DNA of 64,000 nt. Source: Paracidovorax wautersii (GTDB lineage: Bacteria > Pseudomonadota > Gammaproteobacteria > Burkholderiales > Burkholderiaceae_C). Position 1 is the first letter of the stretch. Each line of letters opens with the position of its first letter. Position numbers and translations under genes: made by a program. Location: positions 280,126-344,125 of the forward strand of contig NZ_FONX01000003.1 of assembly GCF_900113035.1 (NCBI RefSeq), in the 5' to 3' direction. The notes under the pieces were generated by a model, which worked only from the letters and a program-made list of their open reading frames with translations, did not search any database and was not told the DNA's origin. Shown here piece after piece: positions 1-9,207 of this stretch.

Positions 1-2
1 GG

Positions 3-340
<338 letters not shown>

Positions 341-1573
341 ATGCCCGCCTTTTCCTTCGAAGCGATCGACTCCCAGGGCCAGTCCCGCAAGGGCACCATC
401 GAGGCCGATTCGCCCAAGGCGGCGCGCAGCCTGCTGCGGGCGCAGTCGCTGGTGCCGCTGGCGGTGGAGCCGCTGGCTTCGGGGCAGTCGCAAGGCGGCG
501 CGGCGCCGGGTCTGGGGGAGCGGTTGATGACGCGGCCGGTGTTCAATTCGGCCGGCCTGGCGATCTGGACGCGGCAGCTGGCGGGCCTGGTGGCCTCGGG
601 GCTGCCGCTGGAGCGGGCGCTGACGGCGCTGGCCGACGAGGCCGAAGGGGACCGCCAGCGCCATCTGGTGGCGGCGCTGCGGGCCGAGGTGAATGCCGGC
701 TCCACCTTCGCGCGGGCGCTGACGGGCCATCCGCGCGAGTTCTCCGACATCTACTGCGCCGTGGTGGGCGCGGGCGAATCCAGCGGCAGCCTGGGGCTGG
801 TGCTGGAACGGCTGGCCGACGACCTGGAAGAGCGCCAGACGCTGCGCGGCAAGCTGATCGGCGCGGCGCTCTACCCGGCCATCGTGACACTGGTGGCCAT
901 CGTCATCGTGCTGTTCCTGGTGGGCTACGTGGTGCCGCAGGTGGCCAGCGTGTTCGCGGGCACCAAGCGCGCCCTGCCCTTTCTGACGGTGGCCATGCTG
1001 GCCATCAGCGATGCAGTGCGCAGCTACGGCTGGGCGATGCTGCTTGCTCTGGTTTTGATAGCTATAGGCGGGCGCTATGCCTTGGCCCGGCCGCTTTTTC
1101 GGCAGAAGTTCGACGGCTGGTGGCTGACGCTTCCGGTGGTGGGCCGGCTGGCGCGGGGCTACAACGCGGCGCGCTTCGCCGGCACGCTGGCCATGCTGGC
1201 GGGCGCGGGCGTGCCCATTCTCAAGGCGCTGCAGGCGGCGGCCGAGACGCTGAACAACCGCGCGATGCGGGCCGACGCCATGGAGGCGCTGGTGCTGGTG
1301 CGCGAGGGCGCGCCGCTGGCTTCGGCGCTGGCGCAGAAGAAGCGCTTTCCCGGCCTGGTGTCGATGTTCGCGCGGCTGGGCGAACAGACGGGCCAGCTGC
1401 CGGTGATGCTGCAGCGCGCCGCCATCCAGCTGTCGGCCGAGGTGCAGCGCCGCTCCATGCAGCTGGCGACCATCCTGGAGCCGCTGCTGATCGTGGTGAT
1501 GGGGCTGGTGGTGATGCTGATCGTGCTGGCCGTGCTGATGCCCATCATCCAGCTCAACCAGTTCGTGAAGTAA
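341..1573 (+). CDS. gspF: Type II secretion / type IV pilus assembly inner-membrane protein, GspF family
   Basis: The 410-residue product matches the usual GspF/PilC length (about 400). It has an N-terminal FEAIDSQG segment, two repeated cytoplasmic helical domains (roughly residues 70-190 and 275-395) and three hydrophobic segments (about 170-190, 220-245 and 375-400) ending in PIIQLNQFVK. Known role: the inner-membrane platform connecting the assembly ATPase to the pseudopilin machinery. The ATG at 341 is chosen because the conserved MPAFSFEA start follows it; the frame stays open upstream without similarity. No other gsp gene follows, so its partners must be elsewhere or left of the window. 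A copy of the 17-bp hairpin repeat (1046-1062) lies inside the gene and encodes part of a membrane segment (LVLIAI). Confidence 0.93.
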   Translation: MPAFSFEAIDSQGQSRKGTIEADSPKAARSLLRAQSLVPLAVEPLASGQSQGGAAPGLGERLMTRPVFNSAGLAIWTRQLAGLVASGLPLERALTALADEAEGDRQRHLVAALRAEVNAGSTFARALTGHPREFSDIYCAVVGAGESSGSLGLVLERLADDLEERQTLRGKLIGAALYPAIVTLVAIVIVLFLVGYVVPQVASVFAGTKRALPFLTVAMLAISDAVRSYGWAMLLALVLIAIGGRYALARPLFRQKFDGWWLTLPVVGRLARGYNAARFAGTLAMLAGAGVPILKALQAAAETLNNRAMRADAMEALVLVREGAPLASALAQKKRFPGLVSMFARLGEQTGQLPVMLQRAAIQLSAEVQRRSMQLATILEPLLIVVMGLVVMLIVLAVLMPIIQLNQFVK

Positions 1574-1615
1574 ACGCCTTTCAAACCCTCAACCCTGCAG
1601 CTGCAGCACACCCCC

Positions 1616-2566
1616 ATGGCCCTCACCCTGGACGACAAGCTCGTCGTCGCCATCTCGTCCCGCGCGCTGTTCGACTTCGAGGAAGAGAACCACATCTTCG
1701 ACGCGAAGAACCCGCTGCCCTACATGAAGCTGCAGCAGGAACGCCTGCACGTGCCGGCCAAGCCGGGCGTGGCCTTCGCGCTGGTGCGCAAGCTGCTGGC
1801 CTTCAACACGCCGCAGGCGCGGCGGGTGGAGGTGGTGATCCTCTCGCGCAACGACCCGGTCAGCGCGCTGCGCATCTTCCATTCGGCGCAAAAGGCCGGC
1901 CTGCCGCTGGAGCGCGGCGTGTTCACCCAGGGGCGCGACCCGTTCAAGTACCTGCGGCCGCTGGGCGCGCACCTGTTCCTGTCGGCCAACGAGCATGACG
2001 TGAGCGAGGCGCTGGCGCTGGGCTTTCCGGCCGCGCGGGTGCTCACGCACTCGGCGGCGGCGGGCGACAACTACCCGGGCGAGCTGCGCATCGCCTTCGA
2101 CGGCGACGCCGTGCTGTTCTCCGACGAGGCCGAGCGCGTCTATCAGGCCGGGGGCCTGGCCGCGTTCCAGTCGCACGAGACGAGCAAGGCCGCGCTGCCA
2201 CTCTCGGGCGGCCCCTTCAAGCCGCTGCTGGCCGCGCTGCACCAGCTGCAGCAGCAGGCCGATGTCTCGGGCATGCGGCTGCGCACGGCGCTGGTCACGG
2301 CGCGCAGCGCGCCGGCGCACGAACGCGCCATCAACACGCTGATGGAGTGGAACCTGGCGGTGGACGAGGCGATGTTCCTCGGCGGGCTGGAAAAAGGGCC
2401 CTTCCTGCGCGAGTTCGAGCCCGACTTCTTCTTCGACGACCAGACCGGCCATGTGGACTCGGCCGCCCGCCATGTGCCGGCAGGCCATGTGCGTTCGGGC
2501 ATCTCCAACGAGGCCGCGGCGCAGGCCGGGGCGGAACCCCTGGCGCCCGAAGCGATCCCACGCTGA
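1616..2566 (+). CDS. 5'-nucleotidase, cytosolic NT5C1-like family
   Basis: This 316-residue soluble protein resembles the bacterial family related to eukaryotic cytosolic 5'-nucleotidase I. The N-terminus LVVAISSRALFDFEEEN, the LSRNDP segment near residue 80 and the DGDAVLFSDEAE block near residue 160 carry the acidic residues expected for a HAD-like fold, and a further acidic block FEPDFFFDDQ lies near 265. Predicted reaction: hydrolysis of nucleoside 5'-monophosphates to nucleoside and phosphate. The start at 1616 gives the canonical MALTLDDKLVVAISSRALF. It lies 42 bp after gspF and overlaps the EF-hand gene by one base (TGATG), so the two downstream genes are probably co-translated. Substrate preference cannot be read from the sequence. 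Confidence 0.85.
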   Translation: MALTLDDKLVVAISSRALFDFEEENHIFDAKNPLPYMKLQQERLHVPAKPGVAFALVRKLLAFNTPQARRVEVVILSRNDPVSALRIFHSAQKAGLPLERGVFTQGRDPFKYLRPLGAHLFLSANEHDVSEALALGFPAARVLTHSAAAGDNYPGELRIAFDGDAVLFSDEAERVYQAGGLAAFQSHETSKAALPLSGGPFKPLLAALHQLQQQADVSGMRLRTALVTARSAPAHERAINTLMEWNLAVDEAMFLGGLEKGPFLREFEPDFFFDDQTGHVDSAARHVPAGHVRSGISNEAAAQAGAEPLAPEAIPR

Positions 2567-3045
2567 TGCGTATTGACTCCTACCTGCAGAACCTGCCGCT
2601 TGCAGCGGCCCGCGCCGCCCAGGCCCTGACGATGTGCCTCGCCCTGCCCGCAGCCTCGGCCATGGCCGCGGACGACGCCGCACAGCCCGCCGCGCCCGCC
2701 GCCAGCGCCCCCATGAGCAAGGGCGAGCTCAAGGCGATCCGCGAATTCAACATGCTGGACTTCAACGGCGACGGCAAGCTCAGCCGCAACGAGGTGGCGA
2801 TCGTGCCGCGCCTGGCCGCCGCCTTCGACGAGGCCGACACCAACCACGATGGCTTCGTGACGCTGGACGAGGTGCGCGCCTTCACCATCAAGTACCGCGC
2901 CGAGCGCGATCGCGCCAAGGCGGCTGCGGCAGCTGCTGCTGCAGCCGCGGCGGGCGGGCCGCCACCACAGGACCAGGCACAGCCGCAAACACCGGCCCAG
3001 CCATCACCGGCAGAGGCGGCCGGCACGCCGAAGGAAAAAGAGTGA
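2566..3045 (+). CDS. Secreted/periplasmic EF-hand domain protein
   Basis: A 159-residue protein with an N-terminal hydrophobic signal-like segment (LTMCLALPAASAMAA, about residues 22-36) suggesting export. Two canonical EF-hand loops follow, DFNGDGKLSRNE (about 65-76) and DTNHDGFVTLDE (about 91-102), each with Asp/Asn at positions 1, 3 and 5, Gly at 6 and Glu at 12, as needed for calcium binding. The C-terminus is a polyalanine run followed by a Pro/Gln-rich tail. The start ATG shares its A with the stop codon of the nucleotidase gene, suggesting translational coupling. The partner is unknown; calcium buffering or sensing in the periplasm is an inference. Confidence 0.82.
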   Translation: MRIDSYLQNLPLAAARAAQALTMCLALPAASAMAADDAAQPAAPAASAPMSKGELKAIREFNMLDFNGDGKLSRNEVAIVPRLAAAFDEADTNHDGFVTLDEVRAFTIKYRAERDRAKAAAAAAAAAAAGGPPPQDQAQPQTPAQPSPAEAAGTPKEKE

Positions 3046-3053
3046 AATCAGGC

Positions 3054-3100
3054 GCCAGCGCTTGCGGAGCGTGCGCTTATAGCTACTAAAAATATAGCAA
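3054..3100. repeat. Composite mini-hairpin repeat copy (GCTAC-N7-ATAGC)
   Basis: Downstream of the EF-hand gene, an AGCGC...GCGCT inverted repeat is followed by the AT-rich 17-mer GCTAC-N7-ATAGC at 3082-3098. Six other copies of this 17-mer pattern occur in the window (1046, 12368, 13221, 27515, 27818 and 60613). Here it lies between convergent genes and could act as a terminator or be a dispersed repeat. Confidence 0.65.
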
Positions 3101-3139
3101 TACCTTCCGGTGGCAGCGGGCCGGAAGCTGCGTGCCAGC

Positions 3140-3607
3140 TCAGGGCAGCGTGCTGGGGGTGCGCTTGACCTTGAGCTCGGAATAGGTGAGCCGCTGCAGC
3201 TGCTCCGGGTCCTGCAGTTGCTGCCCCTGCGACAGCCGGTCCTTCATCGCCGCCTCGTTCACCTGCTGCGCCATCTCCACGGCGCTGCCGCTCGCCCGCC
3301 ACATCGACTGGATGAATTCCAGCAGCATCTTGTAGATGGGTTCCTTGGGCGGCTCCTCGGCTTCCTTGGCGGCTTCCTGCTTCTTGCGCTCTGTCCAGTC
3401 CTTGTTGACGGTGTCGGCCGGCGACGAGGGCTTGTCGGGCTGGCCCAGCTTCGCCCCCTCTCCCAGCCGATCCATGGATTCGACGGGCGCAGGCGCGCCA
3501 CCGCCCCCCGCGCGCGTCGCCGGAATGGCAGGAGCGGCGCCCGTGGGATACAGCTCGGCGCCCTGGGGGCGCCAACTCGGCGAACGGTCGATAGAAGGGA
3601 TGGACAT
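3140..3607 (-). CDS. Hypothetical protein with Pro/Ala-rich N-terminus
   Basis: 155 residues, no family recognised. The first 80 residues are rich in Pro, Ala and Gly. A charged stretch (ERKKQEAAKEAEEPPKEP, about 72-89) precedes a helical C-terminal part with a conserved-looking IYKMLLEFIQSMWRASGSA segment (about 90-108). There is no signal peptide or membrane span. The ATG at 3607 is the only good start. The gene is isolated: the cyanophycin operon upstream of it ends in a terminator (3714-3749), and it converges with the EF-hand gene. The length, codon use and internal helical region support a real gene rather than a shadow, but function is unknown. Confidence 0.6.
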   Translation of the reverse strand: MSIPSIDRSPSWRPQGAELYPTGAAPAIPATRAGGGGAPAPVESMDRLGEGAKLGQPDKPSSPADTVNKDWTERKKQEAAKEAEEPPKEPIYKMLLEFIQSMWRASGSAVEMAQQVNEAAMKDRLSQGQQLQDPEQLQRLTYSELKVKRTPSTLP

Positions 3608-3713
3608 GGCGGGTTCCTCGCAAGAGCAGCTTCGACAAGGCGGAACGACCCCCTTGTCGTACTCTATAACGACAAAAAGAAAGGCAAATTGAGGCCTTTT
3701 TCGGCTTTATCTC

Positions 3714-3749
3714 CAAAAATACGGGTTTCTACTTACCCACCACCCGTAT
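3714..3749 (-). terminator. Rho-independent terminator of the ABC-DUF1854 operon
   Basis: A perfect 8-bp stem ATACGGGT / ACCCGTAT (3719-3726 and 3742-3749) with a 15-nt loop is followed on the reverse strand by a run of T (A-run at 3714-3718 on the plus strand). It lies about 50 bp after the DUF1854 stop codon. It separates that operon from the hypothetical gene at 3140-3607. Confidence 0.65.
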
Positions 3750-3797
3750 CCAGGAGCCCGCCGAGCCCCACAGGCCGCACCGGGCCTGGGGTTGCTG

Positions 3798-4295
3798 CTA
3801 CAAAAATCTTTCGAGCAACTTCCGCGAATGTCGGTCGAGCACCCCCACGTCGGGCACGCGGAACTGCATGCCGTCGCCCGCCGCGATCAGCAGCGAGGTG
3901 CGCGAGCCCAGCCGGCGGATGTCTTCCTCGCCCTTCAAGACCAGCTGGGCCGGCCCCCGGTCGGTCTGGACCGACCAGGTGCTGGGGGTGGAAAAGCTGG
4001 AGACGGTGGTGATCCGCTCGATCACCGGGACGAACTCGCGCGCGGCCAGTTCTTCGTCGATCAGGTGGCGCTGCTCGGCCGGCAACGCGCTCAGGCGCTC
4101 GATCCAGACGCGCTCGTGCCCGTCCTGGCCGACCAGGGAGACGCCCTCGTCGGGCGCGCCGATCGGAAAGGCGCGCACGGGAACGATGCCGACGTGTTCC
4201 GCGCCGTCCGGCAGGCGCAGCACCAGCCGGCCGTGGGCGTTGCGCTGCAGCGTGAAGGACGACGCAGCCAGGGTGAAGTTCGGGGGGGTCGTCAT
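3798..4295 (-). CDS. DUF1854 protein of the cyanophycin locus
   Basis: A 165-residue protein of the DUF1854 type, which in betaproteobacteria is found beside cyanophycin synthetase genes. Visible features are the LRLPDGAEHVGIVPVRAFPI block (about 25-45), the WIERLSALP motif (about 64-72) and STWSVQTDRGPAQLVLKGEEDIRRL (about 105-130). There is no signal peptide, membrane segment or catalytic motif, so it is probably cytoplasmic. It is the second gene of the operon, 37 bp after the ABC exporter stop, and the two are probably made together. Biochemical function is unknown; I infer a role in polymer handling or as an accessory of the exporter from conserved neighbourhood only. Confidence 0.85.
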   Translation of the reverse strand: MTTPPNFTLAASSFTLQRNAHGRLVLRLPDGAEHVGIVPVRAFPIGAPDEGVSLVGQDGHERVWIERLSALPAEQRHLIDEELAAREFVPVIERITTVSSFSTPSTWSVQTDRGPAQLVLKGEEDIRRLGSRTSLLIAAGDGMQFRVPDVGVLDRHSRKLLERFL

Positions 4296-4332
4296 ATCGG
4301 GAGGTTCCTCGGGCCGGTGCTCCGGGCTTGCA

Positions 4333-6666
4333 TCAGGACTGCCCCGCCGGGTGGGCGGAGTGCAGAAGCCCGCTTTCCACGATGACCACGCCGGCGGCCT
4401 GCGCGTCTTCTTCGGCGCGGCGCGCCTGGGCTTCGTAGAGGCGCCAGTAGGCGCCCTGCTGGGCCATCAGCTCGTCGTGCGGGCCGACTTCCACCACCTC
4501 GCCCCGGTCCATCACCACGAGGCGGTCGGCCTTGCGCAATGTGGAAAGCCGGTGGGCGATGGCGATGGTGGTGCGGCCCTGCACCAGGTTGTCCAGCGCT
4601 TTCTGGATCTCCTTTTCGGTCTCGGTATCCACGGCCGAGGTGGCTTCGTCGAGGATCAGGATGCGCGGGTCGATCAGCAGCGCCCGGGCGATGCTGATGC
4701 GCTGGCGCTCCCCGCCCGAGAGGCCCTGGCCGCGCTCGCCCACCAGGGAGTCGTAGCCGTGCGGCAGGCGCAGGATGAATTCGTGCGCGTGGGCAGCCCG
4801 GGCGGCGGCGACGATGTCGGCCCGCGAGGCGTTGGGCTTGCCGTAGGCGATGTTCTCGGCGATGGTGCCGAAGAAGAGGAAGGGTTCCTGCAGCACCAGG
4901 CCGATGTGGCTCCGGTAGTCGGCCACCCGCAGGCGGCGCACGTCCACGCCATCGACCTGGATGGAGCCCTCGCTCACGTCGTAGAAGCGGCTGATGAGGT
5001 TGACCAGCGTGCTCTTGCCCGAGCCGCTGTGGCCCACCAGTCCGATCATCTCGCCGGGGCGGATGTCCAGGTTCAGCCCCTTGATGACGGCCCGGCTGCC
5101 GTAGCGGAAGCCCACGTTGCGCAAGGTGAGCGCGCCCTCCACGCGGTCGAGCTGCGCGGGCTGCACCGGGTCGGGCACGTTGCTCACGTGGTCGAGGATG
5201 TCGAAGATGCGCTTGGCGCCCGCCGCCGCCTTCTGCGTGACGGACACGATGCGGCTCATGGAGTCGAGCCGGGTGTAGAAGCGCCCGATGTAGGCGATGA
5301 AGGCGGTCAGCACACCCACGGTGATCTGGTTGTGCGCCACCAGCCAGATGCCGAAGCCCCAGACCACCAGCAGGCCGATCTCGGTCATCAGCGACACGGT
5401 GGGGGTGAAGAGCGACCAGGTGCGGTTCAGGCGGTCGTTCACTTCCAGGTTGTGCTGGTTGGCGTCGCGGAAGCGCTGGGCCTCGCGCTTTTCCTGGGCG
5501 AAGGCCTTGACCACGCGGATGCCGGGAATGGTGTCGGCCAGCACATTCGTCACCTCGGACCAGACGCGGTCGATCTTCTCGAAGCCGGTGCGCAGCCGGT
5601 CGCGCACATTGTGGATCAGCCAGGCGATGAAGGGCAGCGGCACCAGCGTGACCAGGGCCAGCCAGGGGTTGATGGAGAACAGGATGCCCGCCGTCATCAG
5701 GATCATCAGCACGTCGTTGATGAAATCGAGTGCATGTAGCGACAGAAAGACGTTGATGCGGTCCGTTTCGGAGCCGATGCGCGCCATCAGGTCGCCCGTG
5801 CGCTTGCCCCCGAAGTAGTCGAGCGACAGCTTGAGCAGATGCTCGTAGGTGGAGGTGCGCAGGTCGGCGCCGATGCGCTCGGACACCAGCGCCAGCGTGT
5901 AGGTGCGCGCCCAGCCCAGCCCCCAGGCCAGCAGCGCTGCCAGCAGCAGCCCGCCCAGGTACATGGCCACCAGCGTCACCGGAATGGCCTGCCCGTTCTG
6001 GTAGGGGATCAGGATGTCGTCCATCAGCGGGATGGTCATGTAGGGCGGCACCAGCGTGGCCGCCGTGGAGGCCACGGTCAGCGCGAAGCCCGCCGCCAGC
6101 TGCTTGCGGTAGGGCCGCGCGAAGCGCCAGAGGCGCAGCAGCACCCAGGTGGAGGTCTGCGGGGCCTGCACGCGGGCGCAGGCGGGGCATTCCTCCGTAT
6201 CGGGCGGCAGGGGGGTGCCGCAGTCCTGGCACAGCGTCTCTTCGACGGCTTCGGCCGCCACGGTGGCGTGGGCGGGAATGTCCAGGCGGGCGAGCTGGCG
6301 ATCGAAGCGCTGCACGAAGCGCAGCGCTTCGTTGTGCGCGCCCAGGGTGAAGCGCCAGAGCGCCAGGCGGCCGGCGGCGGTGTGCAGTTCGAGCGTGCCG
6401 ACGCCGGCATGGTCGATCAGGCGCAGGGACATGCCGGGCACGAGCGACCAGGCCTGGAAGCTGCCCTCCGCGCCTTCGGCGTCGAGGGACAGCAGGCGGG
6501 AGTCGGTCAGCATCAGCAGGCCCGGCACGAAGCGCAAGGCGGGGCTCAGGTCAACCTCCAGCGTCGCCAGCACGTTTTCTGCAGGTGCGAGCCTGGCTCG
6601 CAGTTCGGCCCCCAGAGGGCCCGTCAAGACACCCGAGGCGTCCACAGAATGATGAGTTTGCTGCAT
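4333..6666 (-). CDS. Cyanophycin-associated ABC exporter with N-terminal PH-like and zinc-ribbon domains
   Basis: A 777-residue fused exporter. Residues about 20-130 look like a bacterial PH-like beta domain (LMLTDSRLLSLDAEG, then LELHTAAGRLALWRFT). A zinc ribbon CQDC-x10-CPAC follows (about 146-163). Six membrane spans (about 190-480) precede the ATPase with Walker A GHSGSGKST (near 550), signature LSGGERQR (near 650), Walker B ILILDEATSAVD and an H-loop IAHRLST. Start 6666 (MQQTHHSVD) is preferred over 6738, whose extra residues look like untranslated leader. It is divergent from cphA', sharing a 233-bp promoter region (6667-6899). In this family the NBD and membrane domain are normally one half of a homodimer. 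Substrate is unknown; conserved linkage suggests cyanophycin or its dipeptides, which remains inference. Confidence 0.88.
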   Translation of the reverse strand: MQQTHHSVDASGVLTGPLGAELRARLAPAENVLATLEVDLSPALRFVPGLLMLTDSRLLSLDAEGAEGSFQAWSLVPGMSLRLIDHAGVGTLELHTAAGRLALWRFTLGAHNEALRFVQRFDRQLARLDIPAHATVAAEAVEETLCQDCGTPLPPDTEECPACARVQAPQTSTWVLLRLWRFARPYRKQLAAGFALTVASTAATLVPPYMTIPLMDDILIPYQNGQAIPVTLVAMYLGGLLLAALLAWGLGWARTYTLALVSERIGADLRTSTYEHLLKLSLDYFGGKRTGDLMARIGSETDRINVFLSLHALDFINDVLMILMTAGILFSINPWLALVTLVPLPFIAWLIHNVRDRLRTGFEKIDRVWSEVTNVLADTIPGIRVVKAFAQEKREAQRFRDANQHNLEVNDRLNRTWSLFTPTVSLMTEIGLLVVWGFGIWLVAHNQITVGVLTAFIAYIGRFYTRLDSMSRIVSVTQKAAAGAKRIFDILDHVSNVPDPVQPAQLDRVEGALTLRNVGFRYGSRAVIKGLNLDIRPGEMIGLVGHSGSGKSTLVNLISRFYDVSEGSIQVDGVDVRRLRVADYRSHIGLVLQEPFLFFGTIAENIAYGKPNASRADIVAAARAAHAHEFILRLPHGYDSLVGERGQGLSGGERQRISIARALLIDPRILILDEATSAVDTETEKEIQKALDNLVQGRTTIAIAHRLSTLRKADRLVVMDRGEVVEVGPHDELMAQQGAYWRLYEAQARRAEEDAQAAGVVIVESGLLHSAHPAGQS

Positions 6667-6899
6667 TGTGTTTGGTTCTTGCGCCCTGCGGGGCGCGGCG
6701 GGACGAACGCCCCGGCGAAGCCGCATTGTCTCCGACACCCTCTCCGCGGCAACGGCATGGTGGAATAACGCCTTCGCCCTACCCCAGGCTGACAGTGGGC
6801 AACAGCCCTCCGAAGTCGGCGCACAATTCGCACATCCGGCGGCACGTCCCGCCGCCCGCCCTGCCGCAGGGCTCCCTGCATTCCTACCCGCTGCATCCC
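6667..6899. promoter_or_regulatory. Divergent promoter region of the cyanophycin locus
   Basis: 233 bp between the start codons of the ABC exporter (leftward) and cphA' (rightward). Both operons must start here. No clear operator palindrome or strong -35/-10 pair could be assigned by eye, so only the regulatory role of the interval is inferred. Confidence 0.45.
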
Positions 6900-9137
6900 A
6901 TGGCGACCTTCAACGACATCCAACTGCTGCGCATCAATTACCTGCGTGGCCCCAATATCTGGACCTACCGCCCCGTGCTGGAGGTCTGGCTGGACCTGGG
7001 AGAGCTGGAAGACCACCCCTCCAACGTCCTGCCCGGCTTCAACCAGCGCCTGACGGCCTGGCTGCCCGCGCTGATCGAGCACCACTGCGGCGTGGGCGAG
7101 CGCGGCGGCTTCCTGGAGCGGCTGGAGAACGGCACCTGGTGCGGCCACGTGCTGGAGCACATCGTGATCGAGCTGCTGAACCTCTCGGGCATGCCCACGG
7201 GCTTCGGCCAGACGCGCTCGACCAGCCAGCGCGGCGTCTATCGCATGGTGTTCCGGGCGCGCGACGAACGCGTGGCGCGCGTGGCGCTGGAGCAGGGCCA
7301 CGCCCTGATCATGGCCGCCATCAACGACCAGCCCTTCGACGTGCCGGCCGCCGTGTCGCGCGTGCGCACCGAGGTGGATGACCAGTACCTCGGCCCCAGC
7401 ACCGCCTGCATCGTGGCCGCGGCCACCGACCGCGGCATCCCGCACATCCGCCTGAACGACGGCAACCTGGTGCAGCTGGGCTACGGCGCCTCGCAGCGCC
7501 GCATCTGGACGGCCGAGAGCGAGCTGACCGGCGCCATCGCCGAAGGCATCGCCAGCGACAAGGACCTGACCAAGAGCCTGCTCAAGTCCTGCGGCGTGCC
7601 GGTGCCCGAAGGCCAGGTCGTCAACAGCCCCGCAGAAGCCTGGGAGGCCGCGCAGGACATCGGCCTGCCGGTGGTGGTCAAGCCCTCCGACGGCAACCAC
7701 GGCCGGGGCGTGACGCTGGACCTGCGCCGCCAGGAAGACATCGAAGGCGCCTACCACGTGGCCTACCCCGAGGGCAGCGACGTGATGGTCGAGCGCTTCA
7801 TCCCCGGCAACGAGCACCGCGTGCTGGTGGTGGGCGGCAAGGTCGTGGCGGCTGCGCGCGGCGAGGTGGTGAGCATCACCGGCAACGGCCGCTCGACCGT
7901 GCGCGAACTGATCGACAGCCAGCTCAACTCCGACCCGCGCCGCGGCTACGAGGAAGAGTACCCGCTGGAGATCATCAACGTGGCGACCGACGCCAAGGTG
8001 CAGCTCGAACTCAAGCGCCAGGATCTCGCCGCCGACTCCGTGCCCGCCGCCGGCCGCCAGATCGTGGTGCAGCGCAACGGCAACGTGGCCGTGGACTGCA
8101 CGGACGACGTCCACCCCGAAGTCGCCTACATCGCCCAGCTCGCCGCCCGCGTGGTGGGCCTGGACATCGCCGGCATCGACCTGGTCGCGCAGGACATCTC
8201 CCGCCCGCTGCAGGAGCAAGGCGGCGCCATCGTCGAGGTGAACGCCGGCCCCGGCCTGCTGATGCACCTGAAGCCCGCCGTGGGCGCGCCGCGCCCGGTG
8301 GGCCAGGCCATCGCCGACCACCTCTTCCCCTCCGACGAGGGCGGCGCGGGCCGCATCCCCCTGGTGGGCGTGGCCGGCACGCGCGGCACCAGCACCATCG
8401 CCCGCGTGGTGGGCTGGCTCATGCACCTGGGCGGCCACCACACCGGCCTGGCCTGCCGCGAAGGCCTCTACCTCGACCGCCGCTGCGTGGACACCACCGA
8501 CAGCGCCCACTGGGAAGCCGCCCACCGCCTGCTGATGAACCGCATGGTGCAGGCCGCCGTGATCGAGAACGACGCGCGCACCATCCTGCGCGACGGCCTG
8601 GCCTACGACCGCTGCCAGGTGGGCGTGGTCACCGACATGGACGGCCTCGCCTCGCTGGCCGAGTTCGACGTGCTGGAGCAGGACCAGATGTACAAGGTCA
8701 TGCGCACCCAGGTGGACGTGGTGCTGCCCGAAGGCGCCGCCGTGCTGAACGCGGCCGAGCCGCAGGTGCTGGAACTGGCGCCGCTGTGCGACGGCAGCGT
8801 GGTGCTCTATGCGCAGGACGGCAGCCTGCCGGCCATCGCCGAGCACCGCGCCCAGGACAACGGCCGCGCCGTGCTGGTCAAGAACGGCCGCGTGGTGCTG
8901 GCCACCGGCTCGGCCGAACATGTGCTGGGCCCGGTCTCCGAGCTGACCTTCGGCCGCAACGCCGTGCCCATCGACACCGACACCCTGCTGGCCATCGTCG
9001 CCACCGCCTGGGCGCTGGACATCGCGCCCGACCTGATCGGCGCCGGCATCAAGACCTTCGAGCCCGAAGCGCTGCCGGTCACGCCCCCCGCAGCCCCCGC
9101 CACGGGCCTGGCCGCCAACGCCGGCGGCGTGCGCTGA
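6900..9137 (+). CDS. cphA': Cyanophycin synthetase-like protein with degenerate Mur domain (CphA'/CphA2-type)
   Basis: 745 residues. An N-terminal CphA domain (about 1-160) precedes an intact ATP-grasp domain (about 215-470; VVVKPSDGNHGRGV; EVNAGPGLLMH) and a Mur-ligase-like domain from about 485. The Mur P-loop reads GTRGTST instead of GTNGKTT, so the ATP-binding lysine is lost. The chain also ends before the C-terminal Mur lobe present in the next gene (861 residues). Known CphA chemistry: the ATP-grasp site adds aspartate to the backbone and the Mur site adds arginine. Loss of the Mur site suggests a CphA2-like enzyme that polymerises beta-Asp-Arg dipeptide, or a partner of the full enzyme. 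ATG 6900 is followed by the conserved MATFNDIQLLRINYLRGPN. It is first gene of the cphA'-cphA-creA operon. Confidence 0.93.
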   Translation: MATFNDIQLLRINYLRGPNIWTYRPVLEVWLDLGELEDHPSNVLPGFNQRLTAWLPALIEHHCGVGERGGFLERLENGTWCGHVLEHIVIELLNLSGMPTGFGQTRSTSQRGVYRMVFRARDERVARVALEQGHALIMAAINDQPFDVPAAVSRVRTEVDDQYLGPSTACIVAAATDRGIPHIRLNDGNLVQLGYGASQRRIWTAESELTGAIAEGIASDKDLTKSLLKSCGVPVPEGQVVNSPAEAWEAAQDIGLPVVVKPSDGNHGRGVTLDLRRQEDIEGAYHVAYPEGSDVMVERFIPGNEHRVLVVGGKVVAAARGEVVSITGNGRSTVRELIDSQLNSDPRRGYEEEYPLEIINVATDAKVQLELKRQDLAADSVPAAGRQIVVQRNGNVAVDCTDDVHPEVAYIAQLAARVVGLDIAGIDLVAQDISRPLQEQGGAIVEVNAGPGLLMHLKPAVGAPRPVGQAIADHLFPSDEGGAGRIPLVGVAGTRGTSTIARVVGWLMHLGGHHTGLACREGLYLDRRCVDTTDSAHWEAAHRLLMNRMVQAAVIENDARTILRDGLAYDRCQVGVVTDMDGLASLAEFDVLEQDQMYKVMRTQVDVVLPEGAAVLNAAEPQVLELAPLCDGSVVLYAQDGSLPAIAEHRAQDNGRAVLVKNGRVVLATGSAEHVLGPVSELTFGRNAVPIDTDTLLAIVATAWALDIAPDLIGAGIKTFEPEALPVTPPAAPATGLAANAGGVR

Positions 9138-9207
9138 CCCCCGCAGCGCCCGGCCCGCACCCATCGCCCCCCGACCGCACGATCACGACAAGAAAGAACG
9201 ATTCGTC

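Noticed and set aside
6780-6830. CTGACA as a -35 box for cphA'
   Set aside because: No -10-like hexamer at 16-18 bp; the nearest candidate is 27 bp away.
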